NCBI RefSeq assembly: GCF_000524195.1
Contig: NW_020170427.1
Location: forward strand, 553,183-617,182
Direction of reading: 5' to 3'
DNA length: 64,000 bases
DNA from: Echinococcus granulosus
Lineage: Eukaryota > Platyhelminthes > Cestoda > Cyclophyllidea > Taeniidae
Shown here: piece after piece, positions 34,301 through 48,100 of the stretch
How positions within the stretch are numbered: position 1 is the stretch's first letter
Layout: every line of letters starts with the position of its first letter
Program-made: the position numbers and the translations under genes
Notes under the pieces: generated by a model
Seen by the model: only the letters and a program-made list of their open reading frames with translations
What the model was told of the DNA's origin: nothing
Database searches by the model: none

Positions 34301-36657
34301 ATGAATGACCCCTTAGCATCACCAGTTCCAGTTATCGTTGTGAACCACACAAATTTCCAGAGGTCTAGTCAATCCCTTCTTCGGCCATCCTTCCTTTCTG
34401 CCCGTAGCCACTCGTCAATTTTTACCGACGCAAACCCGTATGATTGTTTGACTTTACTTATTTTGTTTAATTTCATAAATTATTCCTGTTCACTTAAGCA
34501 TTTTTCAGTGCAGAGGTATGAATTGCAAAATCATGTTTGACAGTAATTTTGAAAGCAACAAAGCGAAAGTTCTGCTCATCTCTAATAATTGCCGAAATAA
34601 TTACGTATCGTTTAGAGAATCAATGGTGCACACCTCGTTTATACATCATAACTTAATCATAATAATAACGGTAAAATTCAGGGACTTAATTAATGAGAAC
34701 CGAAATGGTTAACAGGAAGAACGAAAAAGTAATTAATTAAGGCACACAAATATATGCCTGTGTTGTAACCCATCTAGCCCAAAAATTAAAATGAAGTGCT
34801 TTCTTATAAAAGTTAAGTAAAAAGTCGTGTTCAATTTTTGCCGATTCTAGGTCAGACTCGTGCAATGTCACTGACAAGGTGCATTATCCTAAGAGTTTTG
34901 AGGCTCGGCAACCACTGTCAACTCTTTGGCCAAGATCACTCACACCTGATGGCGAGGACCTTGAATATGAAGAGAAAGAGGAGGAAGAGGAAGGAAATTA
35001 TGAGCACTTACGTTGTTATCTTTTTTCCCATAAATTCCACTGGCCATGGGGCTTACTGGTGTTTTTGGCCTCCATTACAACCTACCTCGCTGATGTTGTA
35101 TGCGACCTTTATCTCGTAGTTTGCTACTTTAAAAAGGTGGGAGTACTTTTATTATGGATAAAAGGCTTTTATTAAAGGATCGTTTCGATTTGGCTGCTAT
35201 GACGTTGTCAGTGATTATACTGCCCTCGATTGTGATGACAAGCTTCAGCTTGACCTGGTATGTTCTCGATAAACGTGTTGGTATGGAACCTCAGCGAAGC
35301 GTTTATGGATGGGGGTGGCGCCTCCTGCTACATGGACTTCAAATGGCTCCTATTGTACGGTAAATTTAAAGGCATTATGCACTTGATTAACACGTGCTAA
35401 ATGATGATTAACATGTCTTAAATGGCACCAATCCTGAAAGTGCAAAAAATTTGCTCAAATTTAGACAAGCCGACGCCCTGATCTACGGCTTTCGCAGCCT
35501 AAGGGTCGACAAAATCGGCTTGTATGAAGCTGTTCAATTGACACATCTAAGACTTTGCGAGTTAGCAGACTCTGCAATGTTGCAAGTAATGGAGGGTCTC
35601 ATGGAGTCTGCACCCCAACTTATACTCCAACTTTACGTCCTGCTAACCAACCCATCCAACCTGCGTAAGTCGGAGGTTTTTCCAGTGTAGACACTTCATT
35701 TAACACCGAAGCAATTATTTTATAACGGCATCAGTTATAAAAGATAAATTGCCAGTAGTTAACCATCAAGAATCCTCCTTCTGCAATGTTTGTTATGCTT
35801 ATTGAGCTAAGAACTCCTACATTTTATTCTGCTATTTCTTTCTTGTACATAGTGCAGTTTTGGAGGGGCCGAGGTTTGTTAAAGCCTAAAGATAATTTGC
35901 AAGTCATAGATAGCTAAATGAATATTTAAGTTATCCAGAGGTCTAACTCGGTCCAAAAAACCAATTATCTTAACTTTAAACGTTACAAATATGGAAGATT
36001 TTCACTGAATTTAATAAGTAGCACCTTTTGCTAGTTCTCCTACAGTATGCCAGCTGCGGCACGTCCCTCTTCGCACTAGCCTACTGCCTAACCGCCTACC
36101 AAATTGCACTATACAATTCTAACACGTCCTTCTCTACCACCTTCCACTGGCGCAATCTTCCCGCCACATCCATATTTTTCATTTGGAAGGTATGTGTTCT
36201 CGCCAGTCGTCTTCTTTCTTTGGCACTTCTGGCAGCTTGCATGCGCCATTACCCCCATCAGCCATGGGTTTTCTGTGGGTGTCTCTTTCTCCACTGGTTC
36301 TTCTCTTTTATTGTTCTCACCTACGAAACTCGCGTCTCGTGTTCCCTTCTTGAAGTTTTGTTTGTCGCAGCCCTAGCAGCAGTTCACTGTTTCGATGTGG
36401 CTCTGCTCAACATTCGACGTTGTCATCGATCTCCAACGGTCGGAACGGTTTATACAATTTGGTATACCGTATTCTTCGTGGAGAATGCGACAGCAGCTAC
36501 TGTGTGGTTCCTGACTGATGGGCGAAAGGAACCGTTGCGAGGACTGACAGCCGTTTCATTGGTTATAATAACGTTTGCCCTGGGTGTCATATTCTTGATT
36601 GTGTATTATGGACTTGCCTATCCACAAAGTGTCAGGAGAAGGCGGACTTTGTATTAA
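34301..36657 (+). CDS. XKR: XK-related membrane protein, second identical copy
   Basis: Exons 34301-34362, 34851-35136, 35178-35359, 35465-35664 and 36035-36657. The frames covering each exon translate identically to those of the first copy and sit exactly 34,032 bases later, including the 41-bp intron (35137-35177). No difference was seen, so no divergence can be used to date the duplication. In this copy the sequence upstream is visible: the PCCB 3' exons and an AT-rich spacer, about 2.15 kb between the PCCB stop and this ATG. Confidence 0.88.
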
Positions 36658-37055
36658 ATGTAACAAAGCTGCAGCAACTTGGTTTTTTGCTTGTATATTT
36701 TATCTGAGCGGTATTCCAACGCATTTGAAGTTATCAAGTTTCCAAATCTTTACCACTCAACAAAATCCACTAATTTTCTGCTAAAAAAGCAAGCGCAAGT
36801 TCATTGCAATTAAAAAAATTAAATTGCGCTAAAATCTTTATTAGGAGGCCGAAATAACTCCTAAATATAGTTGTAAAATTAATAGACCACCATTAAGATT
36901 TTTTCTTGTGTAGCATAGATGAATAATGTTAAGGCTAAAATACTATAGTTGGTAATATATTTATGGTCGAAAAACATGATACTAAAGGGTGCGTTGTTTA
37001 TAATACAATTTCTTGTTTTAGTCCTCCGCAATTTAGTCTTGTGTGGCGCGTCGGG
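36658..37055 (+). promoter_or_regulatory. Second copy of the XKR-RBM22 intergenic region
   Basis: Identical to 2626-3023. The pyrimidine-rich candidate acceptor ends at 37021, 34 bases before the RBM22 ATG. Confidence 0.4.
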
Positions 37056-39119
37056 ATGTCTTCTTCGAAGACGTCGAACACATATAATCGGCAGAATTGG
37101 GAGGATTCTGTGAGTGTAAAGGCCTTTTTATGGTCCCTTTTACCATTAATACCAGGGATTTAATCTCCTCGTCATAAGGGCTATTCACGCTCAAGTGCAA
37201 GGGCTGTTTTTGGCTGCCTTTTACATCTGGCCTTCTGTTTACTTATAAAGTTGCTAACTCGTTGCGATATCTACGCTTCTTGGTCGTGCTTCATTATTCT
37301 GACACCGTTATAAACCCCGTCTTCTTACCCACGCGGTCCTCTTTATAGTTGCCAATCTTGCAGTTATCCCACATTTTGACACGTTTAGTGTCAAATACGT
37401 TGTTCCATAGTTCGCCAATGCTTTTGACCCAATCCGCGACCCTTACTGTGCCTTATTTAAGCTATAAGATTCTTTCACAGAATTCTGGTGGCTAAATTTA
37501 TGGGAGTCAGTTGTTAAACTAGTTTATTTTGAGGGCGTGAAGAGTCTTTGTACAAATGTATTAAGTTATCTCACTTTTACCCCTTAGAGTTTCCCAATTC
37601 TCTGTGAGACATGTCTTGGACCCAGTCCGTTTGTCCGCATGATGCGCGAACAATATGGAAAGGAATGCAAGATATGTTCTCGTCCGTTTACCGTTTTTCG
37701 GTGGAGTCCTGGTCCCAAGGCTCGCTTCAAAAAAACAGAAATCTGTCAGACGTGCGCTAAGGTGAAGAACGTCTGTCAGACATGTATTTTTGATCTGGAG
37801 TATGGTCTTCCCGTTGAGGTCCGAGATAAGGCTCTTCGACTAAACCAGCAACTCCCCCGAAGCGACGTTAATCGGGAATATTTCCACCAGCAAATTGAAC
37901 AGCAGCTAGAGGCCTCGGGTGACGTTACGGCCCCCTATGGGGGTCACGAATTCATTGGGAAAGCGATTGTTAGCTCCAATGCCTCCACAGGGACTGCTAG
38001 CTCTGATCTGCTCCTAAAACTTGCTCGCACCACACCTTACTACCGGCGCAATCGTCCGCACATTTGCTCATTCTGGGTGAAGGGCGAATGTCGTCGAGGT
38101 GAGGAGTGTCCCTATAGACATGAAAAACCAACTGATCCCGACGATCCCCTCTCGGACCAGAATCTTCGTGATCGCTACTACGGCAATGACGACCCCGTCG
38201 CCGCAAAACTGCTTTCAAAATACCGCGCAATGCCGAAGCTAACGCCACCCGAAGATAGCACCATCACCACAATATACATTGGTGGTGTGCCGGCGGATAT
38301 AACGGAGAAGGATCTTCGCGATCATTTCTACCAGTTTGGCGAGCTACGGTCAGTCAGCGTACACTACAAGCAGCACTGCGCCTTTTTACAGTTCACTACC
38401 CGTGAGGCCGCTGAGCGCGCTGCTGAGCGAAGCTACGATCGTTTGATTTTACGGGGCCATCGTTTGACCGTGAATTGGGGAAAATCGCCAGCTGCCTTGG
38501 CTGCTGCAAGCGCTGGGATAAGTGTGACTGGAGTGATTGATGCAGGGCCTTTACCTCCGGTTCCGGGTCTTCCATTGCCACCTGTACCGCCACCCCCTTC
38601 GTTGCTCTCTTCGGTGTCCGCGTCTTCCGTCTGCCCAATGCCTGCGATTCCCGGTCCGAGCGGTGCTTTCTTCTCTGCCCCTCCGCCTCCACCTCTACCC
38701 ATGCCCGTGGTTCAACTCGCGCCTCCCGTTGTTGATCCTGCTGGTGAGTTTTGTTGTTCTCCTTGGGGAACAATAAAAAGCAATTGTTTATTGCCACTGA
38801 AATTTGCCGCCTTTTGCATTTAACAGCTTTTATGACTGGACAGAGGGGACCTCTGCCACCTCCGCTGCTGTCAGCACCACCACCGCCGCCACCGCCACCT
38901 CCAGTAATACAACGAGAAGAGGGGGAAATGGGGAAGGTGGAAAAAGAAATAGCAGTAGAAAAGGGGGAGGAAAGACCAGTGTTGTTGGATCAACCGCCAT
39001 CGATGCTACAGTCACCGCAACCAACTGTGGCTCAGGATTTGCCCTCACTGGGAATCCACTATCCCAGTCAGAACCCTCAGCGAATGGGCAGTGTGCCACA
39101 ATCGCAGAGGCATGTCTAG
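37056..39119 (+). CDS. RBM22: Pre-mRNA-splicing factor RBM22, second identical copy
   Basis: Exons 37056-37109, 37588-38743 and 38827-39119, 500 residues. The frames for all three exons match the first copy exactly, including the CCCH finger, the RRM and the Pro-rich tail. RBM22 is normally a single-copy core spliceosome gene, so a second perfect copy is itself a reason to suspect either assembly duplication or a very recent event. A candidate ATTAAA lies at 39184-39189. Confidence 0.96.
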
Positions 39120-42100
39120 CGGAAGTGTTTTATTTTATGTACTTGTGTGCGTGTGTATCTGACTACTCACTTTGTTCGCCAGCATTAAAATGCAAAAAGG
39201 ATAACTTTGTTTACATTTGTGAGACTATTTTACGGTTGGATTTCTTAAAATGGAAATTGCCACGTAGTAGTGCAGGGTACTACTGGTGGTGGAGTGGTTG
39301 GGGCCGACCATTTGATTGGTGGTGGGTGGCGCCCGGCCGTCGCGTCATTGATCGAGGCATTCACTACCCCGTATGGGGCTTTACTAGCTTGTCAAGTTAT
39401 TATGATACATGGCTTTCTAGTCGCGCCTTTGCTCAACTCAATGGGTGGGGAAGTGCTCAACCAGCAGTATCCTCAGGGAGTTCTATGAATTCGCCAGGAT
39501 GAGGGTAACTTAAGGGAACAGGGTGCACCGCACAGGTATTTACAATTTGACCACGACTACACAGGAATAGGAAATACCTGACGGTGCTAAAGTTCACAGC
39601 GTTTTGCTGACATCACCGAGTTGCCGGAACATTACTAACCTGGTTGGTAAGCCCCCGCACTGCTCCAGTCGCAAAGGACCCCAATGCAGAGTCCAAAAGT
39701 CCGATAATCGTAGAATACTTTATCCCCCGCTGCTGGTTCGTGGAAGGTGTATGAGAAGAAGCTTAGACCCGGTGAAACAGGTCAACATTTGAAGAGTGAA
39801 GAGTCTGAATTTAGACTGCTGGGATAGCTAGTAGATCTTAGGTCAGTTTCTCTTATCCCAAATGTAAGAAATTTATTTTGATTCTCCTGGATTACCATCG
39901 ATTTCGCACCCTTCTCTTTCCACACCCCAAAAAACGGCTGTTCCAGGTCCATTTCACGAAACCAAGAATTGACGCATTCATGTCAAACCAGGACGCAAAG
40001 TTTTTCGCTAATCAACAGCTCAACCATCTCTCTGGAATAGCAGCAATCAAGCGTTCCACGCACAGAGTAGACTTTCACAGAATCCAGCCCCCACAGTGGC
40101 GATTGTCACTGACACGCATAGGGACAGGGGCACTGGAAACGGTTGTTATTTCAGTCTCATTGTTTAAAAAGGTTGAGTATTCGATCATCGCACCAGATCG
40201 TGCTAAAAGCCTTCTCTACAAATTTCAGCTTTTATTGGCAAGCTACTTTATTCCTTGCAGCATGATGTTTCCTCTGGGCGATGTCACTAGTGACGCTGAG
40301 GAAATGAGTCCTAACTTTTCCAATTCGTCTAGTTCACATTTTTCGGCCTGTCACATCCGCATTTCGTTCTTCATTACTTTAAAAAGTGGGATCTTGTTAG
40401 GGTAAATGGAGCTGGAAAACCGATCTTAAGTGATTTTTGACTGTCGGAACAACAGGGGATGGCGACATCACAAAAAAATGATACGGTGGCTTATTGGTGG
40501 TCCTGGCAGCGATGTGATTCAAGAAGGCACTTCGGATTAGAGCACATATTACTGCTAAAATTCGTGGTGTCTGAAAAAGTGGTTTGACAAATGACTTTCC
40601 TGTGGCAACCAACTATGAGTTGCCCTCCCTTACTCTCAACGGAGTAGCAACAGTAGCGGCGGTCCAACGTACCTCCGGTGGTCACTGCTCCTATTTCCAT
40701 CACCCTCCCTCCTTTAACGACACGAGCTCTGTCGGCGCTGTAACAGCCGCTGCAACGACGGTACCGTCATCATTATCTCAGCCTGCAACATTTCTCTTCC
40801 TGCCTTTTTCTTCTCCCCCGTCCCTTCCCTCTTACCAGCCATTCATCAATCCCGATGTTGATATGTCAATTTCTCCCCCCGCCTTTCAATGCTCGAGGGA
40901 ATTCGGCTCTGTAATACACCCACCTACCTCCCACACCAGCTTCTCTTTAACAGCTTTTTGATGGAAGGATGGCTGAAAACAAGACTCATCATTCCCACTT
41001 TTCTTGGTTATACCTCTCCGCCTCCTCTATCTATGTATTGTCCAACTATCGTCTTGGATGCTACGGTAGCAGCAGCTAATTTTCCTCAGTCTCCAGCTAT
41101 TCTCCAAATGGACGTGAAACTTTTTGCTATGTTGCTTACAGTCGTACCTAGATCTGTCAGTCCTGTCTGTGCGTGTGTGCGCGTATTTAGGGCTTTAAGT
41201 TAGAGAAGAGGAACTTAAACTAGCAAATCTTTAAAAAAATAAAATTCCCTATTAGCTAAGTGGGAAGAGGAAGTGTAACACGTTCAGTCGTTCAAAGCAG
41301 AGCTGCATTCTTGATACCGCTATTCTTGGTCCACCTCCGGTGCCGTTCATTGAGATGAAGAACAAAATTTAACTCATTAATTGTCTTATTCTTTTAGGCA
41401 ACCTTTGTCTACATCTTTATTAAGCCAGTGTCCAAGTGGATGAGTGGACAGGTGGGTAAATGTGGAGAGCGACTGAATCGAACGGACCCTTCGGGGTTAC
41501 AGGCATGCTGCAGTAGTAAGTGACAAGGCAGTACTTTTGCTGATGCACAATAAAAACGGAGGAAAGGAGCGGTAGTACTTTGTGCACTGAGTGGTTAGCA
41601 CTTTTGACTTCTCCCAGGCCTCCTCTACATGAGCAATAGATCTTCTTCCACACCGTTTTGGTCCATTAAGATGCAAGGGAAGGCTCAGAGCTCTACACTG
41701 CAAATCCAAAAGTGCCAGTCAGACTTAGACACCGCTCGAATTGCGAACTGTATCGTACTTGAGAGCTGAAGCGAATTTCTCGTCTTATTACGCTACTTCC
41801 ACGGTCTAGATGGCTTGAGGAAAGGCCACTTTTGCAAAGAAGAAAACCGTCTACTCTTTCCGCGTTCAGTTGAAATCGTTGATTTTCTTCGACTACCAAT
41901 GGATAGATGGTTGGATAGATGAATGGACGAACGGATAAGTGAATGGGTTGTTTAAATGCACTAGCCACTCATTGTTATTCCGCAAGTAATATGAAGGTGG
42001 CTACTACCGCCAAGGATTGCAACGGTAACCAAACAAAAACTGTCCAAAAATGTCCTTAGACTCAATCTCCGCTGCAATGACACAAACTTCTCCGTGGAAG

Positions 42101-45100
42101 ATCTTGGGATATACCTGCATGCTGATCACAATAATGGCAAGCTGATTGAATGCAGCATCACTATTTTAAAATCACAAGGAGAAAAATAGAACCGGATCGG
42201 AGAGTGGGGCAGTCAATCAGTAAGAAATTGCCAATTTAATGGCTGACAAGGCAACCTTTTGAATAACCAGCAATAGAGAACTACCCAGCATTGAAATCAC
42301 TTTGTTGTAAAGTGGTTGAAATTTGGGTGGCTTGAAAGACAACCTGGCCAGAGATTTTAGTGACACATGAGAAATTCAGATTTGAAGTGTAGTTATAACC
42401 CAATTTCCCCAAATTATTGTTCCTTTTGCATCGAAAATAGGAGTACCAATTAGCTCTGCCCTGCCTTGAGCATACCGCTCCCGCATGTCACATTTGACGT
42501 GGACTCAGAAATAGGTGTGACATTTGCTCTTGTGTGGCATTCAAGGTAGCAGCAATTAGGTATTTTGAAAATATCTTCCCTTTATAAATCTGCATTCTAG
42601 GTAAAGTGTTTAGGTGAATCTTCTTCCTGGATTTCACATCACCACAAAAACGGTCGCTGTCATGAGTGACGCCAAGCTTGGCAGTTGCTGTAACAACGCC
42701 TCACATAGCCTTCATCAACCAGCCGGACGGTTGAAGCCTGGGAAGGGTAATGATTTTAAGTACGCTCTGGAATGCTCTACATCCCCGGCTACCCTGACAT
42801 ACTCATGATTGCTGCCTGATATTCCATCACTGCTTTCACTTAAACTAAATGAATGGATGGATGGATAGATGAGCAAAAAAGATGGATAAATAGCTGTCCG
42901 AGTGGACTAGGTACAAAAAAGGACAAAATACTGGATAAGTACTGATATAACAAGTAAATGACAGATGGGTAGCAGAAGGGCAAGGGGAGGGAACATGGGT
43001 TGACTCAAGAACGGAAAGTATCTGGGAGAGATCTGGAATGCATAGATAGCTAGCTCGACACAGGGTGAATATATGTGAGGAATCAAGAAATAGTGGATAG
43101 ACGAATAGATATAGGGGTAAGTGGATGGTTTGGAGACAACTTAATTCAAATTGAACCAATGAAGAAAAATAAAGAGAGCCTAGAGATCAAATTGCTTTAT
43201 AAACGTTAGCGTTTGTATGATGGTTTGGGCAAGAAATCCCATTTCTGGGGGCTACCTTTGCCTTGAGCCATCTCATCAAATGCACAAAACTGATAGTAGG
43301 AACTTCTATCAATCTGACACCACTTATAATTCCGCTTATTTGCATCTAAAGGTGCTCCAAAAAGGAAAACTTAAACAAACTCTTTTCCTGAACTTATAAT
43401 TTTGGGCCTTTTTTTAATTTGAACTTTACATTCCAGTCTCTCTGAAATGAAGAGATTTGCCAGCACTAACACTGCTTAGGATCAAGGACGCACAAAGGGC
43501 TGTCACGAGGGTGGTTTTTATGATGCTGTCGGAAATTCTGCTACTTTATTTAAATTTAATATCTAGACATATCCCTACTTCTTCCTAGACCAAGAATTTC
43601 AAGCTTTAACAATTACTCCAACCTCAGCAAATTCTGATACCGTCGTTGTTGGTGCTGTAGCCGCTGCAATTAGGTGTGCTTCTAGTGTTAATGTTTTGTC
43701 TTCAATTACAATCTTCATCACAGCAATTCTTTTCACAAATCCAAACGTCTCTGCCGCTGTTCCTGCTAGTCAAGCCCTTGCTTATACCACAACTCTCAAA
43801 TCCACGCCAACCACGACCACTGATAATGACGCCATAGCGACAGAAACAACAACTTCATCGTTGCCTTAAACCCATTTTCCACTTTCTCTTCCCCATGGCA
43901 GACACTTTTATTTCTTTTGAATCCATTCAGTTTTACCCTCTTAACTCCGCTCTCTCCTTCCAGTCCTCCATTGCATTCGTTTCTCACCGCTTCATGCGTG
44001 TAGAGCAGACAACGATGATGTTAACAATCACTTACATCTCTTTCCTTTCTGCAGGATTATAGGAAATATTGCGATTTTTGAAGTTTGTTGGTTAGTAATT
44101 CTGCTTTCCCTTCTTCTTCTTTATAGAGGATTAAAGTGCTCAGCATGAGCTTGTGCTCAAATGATGAGAGTCTGGGGTCGGGAAGGGAGAGAGGACTTCA
44201 GAAAGTCTGTCTAAATGGGAGCTGATATTTGTAGTAATGTAAATCTCTTCTGATCTTATTTGGCAAGGTGTCGCTTCTTTGTGCTCCATGCTGTTATTAG
44301 CATCCACGCCTAGTTTGAATGAGTGGGTGATGCCATCACAAAGTCTGAAGATTCCCTGTTTAATGGATGGAGAAGTTTTGCACGTAATGCATTTTTGACA
44401 CTATGGCAAGCCTTCCACTCGTCTGCAGCATGACTTAAATAAAGAAAGTTGTTCTTGAACACCATCTATATATACGATGTGAAGAGAGCGCCTCTATCAT
44501 ATTCTATTTGTCTTTGGTCTTCTCCGGTAAGGGTACACATCTGAAGTGTTTTGCCGTGCAGACGTCGAAGCCTCCAATAGCTGTTTGAAGCGGTTGTTAG
44601 GGCATTTCAGAAAATAACTCAGGCCAAGTAGCCTCTTCAGCTCATGCAAGTCAGTGTATCAGCCTATGTGACTGCTACCCCAAGGTCAAGCAAGTTAATT
44701 TGTTGTGCGTGTGTTGAAGCACATTGGCGGCGATTGCATTATGGCAAGTAGTCTTCACTTAAACATTCCGTTCGTAAATCTTGTCTTCATTAAAAAGCCT
44801 AAAATGAAGTCTTTTCTTCGTCTTCCCTTGCACCACTGCATCATCAAGAGTGCTATTGTTACCAAAAGTACAAGCATTGAGAAAATAGACTTTGAAGGCA
44901 AGAGGAATAAAACTGAGTAGTCAGCGTCTCTCACTTCAACGCAAAGACATAGAACACTCTCATCCCTAATGAGGAAGGAGAAGAGCTGGACAAATCGTCT
45001 AAAAACTAGAACAATATGGTTTAACGCAATCTTCACTCATCTGCTGCAAGTTTGGATGTTTGTGGAGAGGTGGGTGAGAGAAAGAGAACGACGACTGCAA

Positions 45101-48100
45101 CAGCTGCCAAACAATTGGATGGGGATTTGAATAAGATGGAGCATACTGTACCATATTGTAGTGTCTGTGAATTTTAGTAATGAGTTCCTCCAAGATAGAT
45201 GGATCTATCTACTACCACACTGTTCATCCCACACTTCTAAGGCACCCACCACTTTGTCCTCAACACATTATGATCCTTCTTGGGTCCGAACGTATGTATT
45301 ATGCACTGCAGAAGCCACTTTTTACCTGTTGAAGGCCAATCAACCACGTCGGAGATCAATCCATCATCCTACCTCTCTCCCTCTCTTTCCGTTGATCTAC
45401 CCAAAACAGTCTAATCCAACTCAATTTAACTGGAAATTTGCCAAAACTACCTTCTTCTTAAGGAACGGTCATCACTAATGACTAGGGCAAAGTGACTGGT
45501 ATCTAATGTGTCTGCAGGACGAATGCCCTGTCCTTCGTCTAGCTGGACACACCTCCATTTGGTTGCTAAAGTGTCAGAACAGAGGGTTTGGGCTGCACTT
45601 GACTGCTTGCAGCTCATACCAGCAAAGGCGGCAACGACGATAACATGGATGAATGCGGATGTTCAGCGATATCTGGAGCATCCAAGTTCCACGCCATTAG
45701 CGCGACGCTTCGAAGTTAAAAGAAGATCACACATTAAGCAAATTTGAAAACGATGCGAAATCACCCAGACGAAATACTAGTTAAGCGGCCCTAGCTTCTC
45801 ACTACAGAGTTCTTCGCGTTTACTTTAAAGATGTTTCTACGCAGGCATGCCTCATACGATCTGATATAACTCGGACGACACACCGATGCTGGTACAAAGG
45901 GGTATGTCCTTTTAACATTTTTGGTGCCATTTTATAGGTGAAGTGAAAGTTAATTCCCGTGAAATCAACAAGAGCCGTTGTCAAAATGTTTGAAATTTTA
46001 GACCTTTTTGCATCTGCATTTAATTCATTTGAGTGGTATCAGTATAGTAGACGCAAAAAGTAATCGCAAGGAATACGCTCAAGGAAAGAAAGACAGCCAC
46101 TCAGAACAGGAGTTATCTCGTCTGACCTAGTTAGCAGTCGATTTTTGGGTATTTTTAATTATGAATTACAAAAATATTATTTTGAAGTACATCCACAGTG
46201 TCATGGGATAACAAAGGTATAGCCACAATCAAAGCAACAGACAGCACACATGGGCCGCTATTTTCGAATGTACCTCATATTGAAAAAAGTACAATAGAGC
46301 TGTCTATACCAGTTGAAAATGGTTAATACATTCCAGTTTTGACACAATCAATTTGAGAGCTGCAACATAAAACGGATTCAAGAGGCGAATTCGAAGCATT
46401 CAACAATGCGTGCGGGTTAGTCACCCCAACTGCCCTCCCTTTCTCAGTGACGACAGTCAAATGCAGGGTCATTCAGCACGCCACTAACTCCTCAAACCAT
46501 TTCATTTAGAAATGAACTTTTCTGCCTGCTTGTTTACTCAAAATTAATGTAATCGCCAATTAAACTCTTAGAGGACGAATGATATTTGTAATACACACCC
46601 ATTTAAGTAATCCTTAAGAATGACGCACCTCCTCCATCAGGTATTAACCTTCAGTGATGAGTCTGGGGGTGGCTGTATTACAAGCTCATTTAATCATGCA
46701 TCCTTTAGGTGCACGGCTTTTCGGCCTATTTTGGGGCACATTCTTCAGCACCCCTGTGATTTCTGCTTTCAGTGTTCCACTGTTTTGAACCTCTACGAAA
46801 GACTTCAAACCAGTGATGGTTGTGTTTGAAATCCGAGCTATGAAAATTTATCTAACGTATTTGAAGTCCACTAAGAGCTGGACAATATTCTGCAAAGTTT
46901 ATTTCACATATCACTGATTTGTCATTGCGAATGTTGCCCAAAAGCTTTATGATAGGAAGGACGGCCTCGGAGGCACAAGTCGCTTCCTATTCGTCAATTT
47001 CACATTGTCATAATTTCAAGGCTGACAAGTCGTCTGCTTGAATTGCTCTCCGCATCAGTCATCACGGTAGTATTCGAACAACATCAACTGCAAGACAGGT
47101 AATAACCTTGGCAGAGCAGGACCACATGAAACAATGAGCATATTAACAAGGCTGTTGTCCTTGGAGAAGGACCTGTGTGTCTTAGTGTCTTAGGAAAGAG
47201 TCACTCTAAAAAGAGGAAAATTATCAGCTTCAATCACTTACTTCTACCATTATCATGCACTATGGCTTCTAGTTCCTCAAATTAATGTCTGCTTTGATGC
47301 CTCAAAAGCATTATTTAGTTGTCACTCGCCGGTCCCACTCCTGGCTACTACTAACCAGTTGGATCCGCTCCAACTCATGTCTTCATGGGTGGTTATCTTA
47401 GGGTAAATAAGGTAGAAGTGATGGAGGGAGATACCAGGTACCGAAAGGCAAAGAAAGAAGGCGAAGAGGACCGTTGCAAAATGTGTACAAACAGAGGCAG
47501 CCAAGTTAAGGTATTTCATCATACAGACATAGAACAATGAAAATGCCTGTCTCAATGACAGGCCAGTGGATGGGTGAAAGGATGTGATACCGTTGTTTGC
47601 TGCACCGCGTAGGTGATATCTGTGAATGTTTTGTAAGCTCAACTTAGTCGGCAGAATTTTGACGCTACAATTTGAAAATACAAGCAAAACTATTGTCAGC
47701 ACACTCCACAAATAACTAAATCCATTTATTTTAACTAAACGTGGTGAAAATTAAGCACCAAATCACCCCGCCAATCGGGGTTGGCAATTTCACACGAAGG
47801 AGATGGAATAGTTCAGATTTGCGCTTGGGAGAGAGGTAACTTGAACCGTAGCACCTACCACTGTTGGAATGCGCTTTGCTGGAAGAAGAGGGTGAAGGAA
47901 GTGGCGGTGTGCTACCTCGGTCTGAACCACTCACTATCCACTAACAAACTCTCCTCGCCTACTCTTATTGTGAAAGTACACAAAACAATTTAATTACATC
48001 ACAAACTTTAAAGTATGTCACACCTCAGCAAAGGGAATGAAACTTAAGTAACTCTATCGAGCAAACCACCTGTCTGGGTGTCAGTAGATTAAAGCAGTAG